This document shows positions 56,521 through 64,000 of a stretch of DNA of 64,000 nucleotides, one piece after another. Within the stretch, counting starts at the first letter, position 1, and each line of letters starts with the position of its first letter. The DNA is taken from assembly GCA_949752735.1 (NCBI GenBank), contig OX457036.1, positions 97,941,761-98,005,760 of the forward strand, written 5' to 3'. This DNA is from Lumbricus terrestris. Lineage: Eukaryota; Annelida; Clitellata; Crassiclitellata; Lumbricidae. The notes beneath the pieces are model-generated. The model searched no databases. It saw only the letters and a program-made list of their open reading frames with translations, and was not told the DNA's origin. A program made the translations under genes and the position numbers.

Positions 56521-56833
56521 TGAGCCAATAAATAAGTTAATGAATAAGTTAATAAATAAGTTAATAAATAAGTTAATAAATAAGTCAATAAATAAGCCAA
56601 TAAATAAGTTAATAAATAAGTTAATAAATAAGTCAATAAATAAGCCAATAAATAAGCTAATAAATAAGTTAATAAATAAGCCAATAAATAAGCCAATAAA
56701 TGAGTTAATAAATAAGTTAATAAATAAGCTAATAAATAAGCCAATAAATAAGTTAATAAATAAGTCAATAAATAAGCCAATAAATAAGCTAACAAATAAG
56801 CCAATAAATAAGTTAATAAATAAGCTAATAAAT
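56521..56833. repeat. 12-bp minisatellite (AATAAGTTAATA)n
   Basis: About 26 units of AATAAG-YYAATA with variant middles GTT, GCC, GTC and GCT. Open on both strands (NKLINKPI-type on plus, LLAYLLTYLL-type on minus) because of the unit length. Confidence 0.96.
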
Positions 56834-57032
56834 GAGCATACACGAACTTTGAAAACACTACAATTATTCTCTTCCACACTGAATGTAATGTGCAGTAGAC
56901 CTACGGTTCAAGTCTGTGTCATGAGGACCACCGCAGTCAAATCAGATTTTGTTTGGTATGCACGTCATAGATTAAGATTAGTGTGCTGCAACGTTTGCTT
57001 CTACGTCAGTTAATTAAGCAAATGTCTCCTCG

Positions 57033-57034
<2 letters not shown>

Positions 57035-57080
<46 letters not shown>

Positions 57081-57085
57081 CATAC
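57035..57085. repeat. (TA)n microsatellite
   Basis: About 50 bp of TA with minor breaks, adjoining the GC-rich repeat via TATACTATATATAATACTAG. Confidence 0.95.
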
Positions 57086-57116
57086 TTATATATACTTTAT
57101 ACTTATACTATATATA

Positions 57117-58045
57117 ATACTAGCTGGGGTACCCGGCGTTGCCCGGGAAATTTAGGATTCGACCCGCTCCCGGCCACGACCCCACCACACCGACCCACCC
57201 CACTACACCCCACCACACTCCGATCTCCACCGGTACGCCACCCGTGAAATTTGAGTTTTCGGGAAAAATTTTCCTCCCAGGGCCCCACACCCTTTCCCCC
57301 GCCCTACTCTTCCTCCCCAGTCCCCCTACCCCTCCACCCTTCCACCCCTCCACCCACCCCACCGCACTCTGACCTCCGCCAGTACGCCACCCATGAAATT
57401 TGGGCTTTCAGGAAAATTTCCTCTTCAACCCAACCCCACTCCCAACCCCTGCCCTGTCCAACCGGCCCTGCGGGCCGAGGTGTGTGTTGGGAGGAGGCGA
57501 GTGGCCCGTGTAAAAATCTGTCTAGCTGTAACGTTTCAGATGAGTAAGTGTTAAAATATGCATGGCAACGTGCGGTCACGCTGGTACCCGTTTCTTTATA
57601 AATAACCTGATCGTACCACGCATTTATTTTACTGATGAAAAATATATTTGAGGCTCCTCTTTGTATATGCTCCATGGCCAAAGGCATTTTCCATCTTTTC
57701 CCAGGGCTGTACGACAGCGTATGGTTTTCATACTAAGCTTGGCGAAAAAATGACGTCAAAATGACGTCAACGGCAACAGGCCGTTACTGTATGAGAAACG
57801 ATTAAACTACGGCGTCGCAATTGCAACGATATACGCTAGCGCATACATTAACATGGCGAAATTTAAAATGTCTGTATTTTTAAAGTTCAAGTGACTAAAA
57901 AAGCTGAAAATAGCGTACTTGGGTGGTTTTGGTGAACGTTTATCTAAATGCAATGTTTCAGGTCAGTAGCTGCAAAACTGTGAGCGTGCATCGGGGCCAA
58001 ATATAGGCACATCCTTTCTTATAGATATAGATATATATACTATAA
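57117..58045 (+). repeat. GC-rich repeat with GGGTACCCGGCGTTGCCCGGG start, copy 2
   Basis: Begins TACTAGCTGGGGTACCCGGC next to (TA)n. Inside it, two similar blocks contain CCACCCGTGAAATTTGAG and CCACCCATGAAATTTGGG. The end runs into CTTATAGATATAGATATATA at about 58019-58040. Copy 1, inverted, is at 30381-30620. Possibly a LINE/Penelope-like or SINE-type unit that inserts next to TA tracts. Class not established. Confidence 0.6.
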
Positions 58046-58199
58046 TAGGCTATGCAGTCGGGAAAAAGATTTCTAGTTTTACTCAATGAAAATGTTAAGA
58101 TGACACATTCGAGTAGGCTTAATCGATTTACAATACACTTGCATGTAGGTTTTTATCAAAAGTTTTAATTAGCTTTCTCCAATTATCCTATAATATAAT

Positions 58200-58460
58200 G
58201 CAGTGCCTTTGCGAGATAGGCTACCAAATGACTTTAGCTACATAGGGATGACTGCATGGATAAACTGTGCTTTGATTAACAACATCAGTGGACCTGAAGA
58301 AGTCCAGGCGGGGGACCAATGGGGCCTTAACCACAAAAAAGCTTTGACAGTGGAGGCGGATCTTTACACAGCAAACAAGAGCTACACCCGCAAATGATCC
58401 AGAGATTGCGACGGTTTTCGAAGAGTGGTCGAAACGGCAACACTTTGGATACCACAACAG
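58200..58460. repeat. segment duplicated at about 60990-61290
   Basis: AGCTACATAGGGATGACTGC...ATAAACTGTGCTTTGATTAAC resembles GGCTACATAGGGAATAAGAA...ATAAACCGTGCTTGATTAAC, and both precede a BRICHOS-like exon copy. The two blocks therefore look like a 2.8-kb-spaced tandem duplication. Confidence 0.7.
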
Positions 58461-58504
58461 TGATGATAGCGAGTTAAACATAATTAAGTCTAAACGTATC
58501 CTAC

Positions 58505-58633
58505 CCGATTGAAATCGTCAATGACCCACATTTCGTAGTCCGCATTCTGCACTTGGTACTGGTTGACGTTTTCATTCTGATCAGCTGTCATATCTACATT
58601 TACCTTTCTATCTTTGTCCAATTGCATAGTGTG
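58505..58633 (-). CDS. BRICHOS-like family, luminal exon (copy B, intact)
   Basis: A 129-nt minus-strand exon (43 codons, phase 0 on both sides) between acceptor TCTTGCAG (ending 58634) and donor GTAGGATAC (from 58504). It begins HTMQLDKDRKVNVDMTADQN and ends DYEMWVIDDFNR. Compared with copy A, the TADQNENV core and the DDFNR end are conserved and most differences are conservative, which suggests purifying selection. It is two codons longer. No matching TM or downstream exon was found near it, so it may belong to a separate gene with distant exons or be an alternative exon. BRICHOS assignment is tentative. Confidence 0.6.
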
Positions 58634-58673
58634 CTGCAAGATGTAAGCTTACACGAGTTTCAAGCTGTACTGC

Positions 58674-59598
58674 AGGGTGGGCAAAAAAAGACTCCCCTAG
58701 GTTTGTTGCCAATATTTTTACCAAAAGTAAGAATTCCGAAATGAAATTTTACAGGCTTGTAGACAATTTATATTTACACATCATGGCCAGATTTCATTAA
58801 AATATTTCAAACAGAACAAAAGTTGTATCACTTTTAGTGAGGCCACCCACCGTTTTTTGACGATTCAAAAATGTAACGCAACAAAAACACCAAAAACGCG
58901 ATTTTATTAAGTCACATCTCAAATAACTGTTGTGAAATGAACTTGATAGTGCTTCACAACTTATGTTCAATGTGCCCACCACCAGTGCAAAAACTTCTTT
59001 TGAGTCTCTTTGCAATGCTCTGGATGGCCCTGTTGATGCGTTCCAAAGCCAAATCTTCCCATGTTAACTCCAATGCGCCCATCAATTCTCTTACCGCTCT
59101 TGGTTTTGGTTGCAGATTGTGATATTTCTCTAGCATAGCTCTCCGCAATTGATTGTCAATCCATCAGGTTCAAATCCGGAGATTTGGGGCCATTGGCTTT
59201 CTCAATTAAACCAGAACAATCGAGCCGATCTCCTTTCATTCACGGCAAATCTCTTAACTCTCAGCTCAACTCGTAATGTTTGCGCTCTCACTGTTTATCA
59301 GAGTAAACGTTGCTCAATGTACATGTATCTCTAGGATCTTGCTCAAGAGGTGTCTGAATACACATTTTTTTCCTGTCATTGACACCTTGGCCATTTTTTT
59401 TTATTATAAATTTGAATTGCATTGCTTTAATAACAAAATTATGAATCTGACAGATTCCTCATTTACCAACTTGATTGTCATCTTGTTAAGTGACTTCATG
59501 GTGACGTGCAGCTACGCTGGTACCCTGTTTCTGTTTAAAGTAGTAATAATAATGATCATCTGGCAATGTCAAGGCTATTTGATAACAATTATTTGAGG
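58674..59598 (-). pseudogene. mariner-like element, second copy, with transposase C-terminal remnant
   Basis: Left end GCAGGGTGGGCAAAAAAAGA followed by the about 180-bp arm of the 24.2 kb element. The right arm is missing. Minus-strand frames around 59190-58955 give GPKSPDLNLMD with a stop (the usual SPDLNPxD block holding the last catalytic Asp), then KYHNLQPKPRAVRELMGALE and RLKRSFCTGGGHIEHKL, the C-terminus of a Tc1/mariner-type transposase. Frame breaks show it is inactive. Confidence 0.75.
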
Positions 59599-60989
59599 TT
59601 TCGTTTATGCTTTTCATTATAGACGTCAAACCATACATGTAGCCTACATTGACGCAGTGCGCAGAGCAGTTGCTCTGTCTGTCCGTATAGGGTCACCCTA
59701 TACGTTGCTATTAGGGTGTGGCTAGAAGTCTCGCTCCAGCGACTACGCCGCATTACCGAAATTATAATCACAATAATATTAAGATAGACAGCCTACCATA
59801 CAGTGACATTTCACATTATTAATTTTGTTCAGCCCGCATAATTCGTTTAATCGGATGATTGCTTCGCAACAGTGAAGAGCTGGTAGCCTGAACTGCAAGC
59901 AAGTTGCGAATAGCAGCAGTTATTCGGTCATTCGCACGTTTCAAATACCCAACACAATGTTCCGTAGTAAAGTAGCGTCAAATGCAAGAGGTGCAGCTCT
60001 ATGAATGACAGACTGATATAGATGGTGACACCCAAAGTACGTACACTACATGAAAGTCGGAGTACACTGACGTCAGAGGTGGGAGATTGAGCTTAAGGAG
60101 TTGTTATTTGGTTCCAACCAGATCAGTTGTGTCTTAGAATGGTTCAGGCAAAGTCGCATCCGTGAGTAGAATCACTTGATAATGAGTCAATCGACTCAAC
60201 AGAGCCTCCTCTCCTGAGAGGTAGACCCGCCTCTAGCTTGTACTGGGGTGGGTCAATATCATTGACCTTTACCACTCAAATTTTTCCCGCGCCAATCCCT
60301 CCAGATCAGAATTAAATTGCAGTGAATATTGTGTGCAACACAACAGTCACAGTTCAGCATTTATTTTCACCAAACAACATTGTTCAATTTAGCCTATGAT
60401 AATTATATCATATATATCACATATATCATATATCATATGTACATGTATATCACCGATTTAAAATCGATCTATTGGATAATCGGAGTAAACTTTTTCAAAT
60501 GTTTTGCAATTAAAAGAATATATCAGCGTCACAACCGAGCCTGGCGTAATAGACCCACTTATATTTTCGCCATCAGGACCTGCTCCATTAATTTTATTGA
60601 TGACTAATGCTATCATTGCTCGTGATAAAATATCTAAGCCAAACAAGAGAAGACACCATCTCTGAAAACACTACAATCTTGCTTCAGACTGAATTTTTGT
60701 GCACGGCTCAAGCCCTTCATTAGCTAGACCATGTTGGTTTGTATGACAGCGTACTATTGTGTGTATCAAATAAATTGTATAACAACGTATCAAATAAATG
60801 CCATTTTCATATGAAGATGTCTCTAAAAGGTTACTAGCATTGTTTAAGTGGGAAGTTTAAATTCGAGCAAATAATATACAAGCAAAAAATAATAACCTCT
60901 CAGGTTTTTTCCATGAACTTAATTAGTTTTCCCCAAACGTCATCCAGTGTTTTCGTCAGGTATAGGCCCTATGCTATAGGCTACGACAG
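59599..60989. other. unassigned sequence
   Basis: 59860-59975 resembles 46490-46620. A short (ATATATC) stretch is at 60405-60450. A minus open frame near 60646-60458 has no recognised domain. Confidence 0.45.
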
Positions 60990-61302
60990 ATGCGGCGAAC
61001 TGCAAAAATACTTAGGCTACATAGGGAATAAGAACAGTTACTGAATAAACCGTGCTTGATTAACGGCTTCAAGGACCTTCCAGTCCGGTGATCTAGAGGC
61101 CACGACCTGGACTGTTGAGCTGATAGTTCTTATTCACATTTCAAACAGCCATCCAAAGACTACTCATTGTACTCAACGGTTTTTATCAGACGTGTCGGAA
61201 AGTCAACTCTTTAAAGGGCTACACATTTCCAATGACGATGATGGCGATGACAGTAGCGATGATAACGAGTGAAATACGCAATTGAGTGTGAACGTATCCT
61301 AC

Positions 61303-61429
61303 CCGATTGAAATCGTCAACGACCCACATCTCGTAATTATTTTGCATTCTGCACGTGGTACTGATTGAAGTTTTCATTCTGATCAGATGTCATTTTCTCC
61401 TTTGTATCTTTGTCCACTTGAATAGTGTA
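61303..61429 (-). pseudogene. BRICHOS-like luminal exon (copy C, decayed)
   Basis: Collinear with copies A and B: TIQVDKDTKEKMTSDQNENF and NQYHVQNAK, then a stop created by a 4-base insertion (QNA-AAATA-ATTAC). The acceptor AG before the exon is replaced by AT, while the donor GTAGGATAC is retained. Both lesions make it non-functional. It lies 2.8 kb from copy B within a duplicated block. Confidence 0.75.
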
Positions 61430-61767
61430 ATATAAGAGACGTTGCTCATAATATGACATCAAGACTAAACCACTCGTCTTGAAATAATTCATTTCCCAAC
61501 AAAATTCAAAACTAAAATCATAAATTGATTTTTAGGCTGCAAACGATTCTCAAAATTTGATTTCTCCGATTTTAATTTTATTTTATTTCTCTCAACCCAC
61601 ATTCTCTGTCCTTCACCACAACCGTTGCAGTCTTTCGTCAAAACGATATGAGTGGACGATGGACGTCGCAATGGTAGAAGCAGTTTTGAAATCGAGCATA
61701 GGTCGGATGCGACGGAGGTTCCGGATGTGCATTAAGCAGGAACGCGAGTTTATGACATAGGCCTACG
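61430..61767. other. unassigned sequence
   Basis: No gene or repeat recognised. Confidence 0.5.
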
Positions 61768-61975
61768 TTGAAGAATTTCTGTTCTAATGCTCCTCTGGCT
61801 TCTTAAATAATCAATTAAGGACCTATGTCTCTGATCCCGAGTTGCCTTGTTTGGTTAAAAATTAAAAAAGCTCTCTCTTCTCTCTGTAGTTTCCCTTTCC
61901 AGTGATAACCTTGTAAGCCTCGTTATATCTCCTCTGCTCTATACCTCCTTCTCCCAATGTTGTTGCTCTGTGTGT
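61768..61975 (+). repeat. dispersed repeat R1, copy 2
   Basis: Matches 10968-11185 as described there, followed likewise by a (TG/CG)n tract. Confidence 0.85.
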
Positions 61976-63687
61976 ACATGTGTGTGCGCGCGTGTAGAGG
62001 TTCAGTTGATGTGTAATGAAGTTAATCAAAGTGTTTCCCTTTGAATATTCTAATTTCAGCTTGCAACAAATTATCACTATAAGCAATTCCATCCAAAACA
62101 TTAAAATAACGCTCTTCTTCATCTTATGTCAATGGAAGTTGGATCGATGAATTGTTTTGACTAAGCGGAAGTTGGATTGGCGCGAGAAATAATTCTTCTC
62201 TAGATAGAAGTTTATTATAATGTGAATCTTTGCATTTGAAATGGAATCTTCCTAGTCCTGCTGTCATCTAGCGATTAAAATAACTATCAGTTATAAACCT
62301 CTTTAGATCACTGTATGTAAAGGTCAGCAAATCGCATGCAAAAAATAGTAAGTCAAAACTAAGTCGACAATTTCATCATTCATATAATACATGAAGATCA
62401 GTAATTGTGTTACTGACTACATTTATCAAAATACCCACACAAAGATTCTCCATTGCAGACATAGGTCTAGGTCAATTATTGTCACATTCGTCGCATGAAA
62501 CGACAATGAAAAGTTAACACGAATACTATACAGAATGTGGATAAAATTATGTTGAAATTTATAGACAAGCTACTTAATCAGCACATCAATGTTATATAGG
62601 CATATTTAGAATATTTGAATGGATGAATCACTTGTGGACATGTGCTTCATCGTTGAAAGGTAAGACATCCGCAAATTATAATAACAATTATTTTTTTATA
62701 TATGCAATTCGGGTAGCAAACGTTCTCTAGATTCTGGAACATATATAATGTTAAAAATGAAAAGAGCAAAACTTGTTCTTGATAGACAAATCTAACAATG
62801 ATACGGATACATTTTGTCGTTATAACAACTTCTATAGTCAACTCAAAATCATCAAAGCAAAATTCTTTTAACAGTTACACAACATTGTTCTAAAACTAAG
62901 TCATGGATTATAAATGCGAATGTTCTAACGTCAGAACATGAATTCAGACGAAGAGAACAAACGCTCATCGCGCGGTTACATTCGAGACTTTTAATTTATT
63001 TGTTCCAAAAAGAAGTTCATTTTATTTATTACAGATGTGCATTTGTGTATTTCAGTTGTTCTAGAATCTAGATTATTTAGAAGCAAGGAGCACACATAGT
63101 CAGTCTATCATGTTTCCACAATCAATTTGATCGTTTAGGTTTTCTCCAATGGCCTCTAGGACTCTTTGCAATGGTCATTAAGGTACTTTTGTGGTCATTT
63201 AAACTCTTTCCGTTGGCCATAAAAGGCCTCATTCGGTCAGTAGCATTTAGGCTATTCTCAGTGGCATAGAGGGCAATGGATCAGCGTTCACGTCGCGCCC
63301 TCCGTCAGTACCCAGCGTGGGCATGCCCGCGCAGGGGAAGCTAATGATCCAAAACAGCAGGACCGCTGCAAAAGCTAAATATGGGGCATAGAGAAACTGC
63401 TTCCGTAACCATTATTGGTAACCGTTGTCTCGTTGCAAAACATTATTCACAGAAATGCCTAAAGCGTGAAAGAATAGCCTACATCATTTTATATTAATTT
63501 ATGAAGTGAAAAATCATTAATTATCTAGCACTTTACAAATTGCGAATCAGCACAAGATCAATTTTAAAAGTTATTTAAGATTATTGTTCCAACAAACTTC
63601 CTATAATTTTTTATCGCATAATTATTATTTTATTTCATTTCAACCTTCAAAGCAACAGATGTAGGTTGTACGCCTATAAATGTAGAG
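61976..63687. other. unassigned, probably inserted sequence between R1 and R2
   Basis: At 11.2 kb R1 and R2 are separated by about 40 bp, here by about 1.7 kb. No gene or terminal repeats recognised. GGAAGTTGGAT motifs occur at 62135-62175, and TGGCCT/TGGTCATT motifs recur every 30 bp or so at 63150-63240. Confidence 0.5.
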
Positions 63688-64000
63688 GTATGTCCCATCA
63701 GTGGCGTAAATAGTCTCAGTGACACGAAGAGCGTAGAGGTCTGACCGTCGCTTCCGTCTCAGTGCTTCATTCGGTTCTGCAAAACAAAACGAAACAGAAC
63801 CGATCATGGTGGAAAATACTCATCATCGACCTGAAAATAAAAATTAGATTAAATAACAGGGCCATAGAATAACAGACGCTGCACTTGTCCTTCGCCCAGT
63901 CAACGCATTTCTATTAACTCGGCCATGGCGGAAGAGTAGAGGTTGCGTTCCGGTTCGGTAAATTGAACCGACTCAGAGCGTCACTGTCAATTGTGGGTCT
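63688..64000 (+). repeat. dispersed repeat R2, copy 2 (runs off the window)
   Basis: Matches 11226-11545 in order: TAGAGGTATGTCCCA, AGAGCGTAGAG, CTTCATTCGGTTCTGC, CAGACGCTGCAC, CAACGCATTTCTATTAACT and CAGAGCGTCAC. Confidence 0.85.

Noticed and set aside
56435..57013. INKLINKP/LLAYLLTYLL repeat proteins
   Set aside because: A 12-bp minisatellite open on both strands. The leucine-rich version mimics a membrane protein only by composition.
60458..60646. Small minus open frame between BRICHOS-like exon copies B and C
   Set aside because: Considered as a missing exon of that family, but no motif or splice phase fits.

Overview
The window looks like an animal nuclear genome, most likely a marine invertebrate and probably a deuterostome (echinoderm or hemichordate grade). 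It has spliced, widely spaced coding exons, pol III SINE promoter boxes, many microsatellites, and non-LTR, LTR, hAT, piggyBac-like, PIF/Harbinger-like, mariner-like and MULE-like elements with visible target-site duplications (TSDs). The short word AGGCCTA recurs throughout. The taxon is inferred, not proven. No operons, bacterial genes or CRISPR arrays are present.

Coding content is sparse. (1) A probable 3' terminal exon of an unidentified gene ends at 215. (2) A single-exon class A (rhodopsin-like) GPCR lies at 3439-4484. It is complete from TM1 to TM7 but is broken in TM6 by a perfect 26-bp tandem duplication. (3) On the minus strand, phase-compatible exons suggest a type II membrane protein resembling the BRICHOS/proSP-C family: a possible start exon (42098-42048), a transmembrane exon (31119-30973) and a luminal exon (29653-29531). 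Two further copies of the luminal exon lie at 58633-58505 (intact) and 61429-61303 (decayed), so this looks like a small tandem family that has lost and gained exons.

The rest is mostly mobile DNA, and it records several layers of nesting. 0-8 kb: simple repeats around the GPCR. 9-21 kb: hAT-type elements and MITEs with perfect 8-bp TSDs, plus a 1394-bp solo LTR holding a minisatellite, TATA box and poly(A) signal. 21-29 kb: LINE remnants, a mariner-like element, a tRNA-derived SINE, and a four-level nest (old repeat < LINE tail < piggyBac-like element < 5'-truncated LINE). 31-36 kb: a hAT-like element, one LINE inserted inside another of opposite orientation, and a MULE-like foldback element whose ends are 15-bp minisatellites. 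38-41 kb: a 2.16-kb inverted-duplicated hAT-like element with a Harbinger MITE captured in both arms. 42.4-45.8 kb: four head-to-tail, 5'-truncated fragments of an R2/R4-type LINE (restriction-like endonuclease), separated by (ATT)n tracts. 47-50 kb: a foldback element and a hAT nested in a hAT-type MITE. 50.5-56 kb: a 5.5-kb satellite built from a constant 20-bp block and variable 15/16-bp words, with a 2018-bp higher-order repeat present twice. 56-64 kb: minisatellite, BRICHOS-like exon copies, a second mariner-like copy and duplicated dispersed repeats.

The genes do not form a pathway. The window is best read as intronic and intergenic DNA of a repeat-rich genome. The most unusual structures are the microsatellite-targeted LINE pile-up, the MULE-like element with minisatellite termini, the word-structured satellite and the exon-duplicated BRICHOS-like locus.
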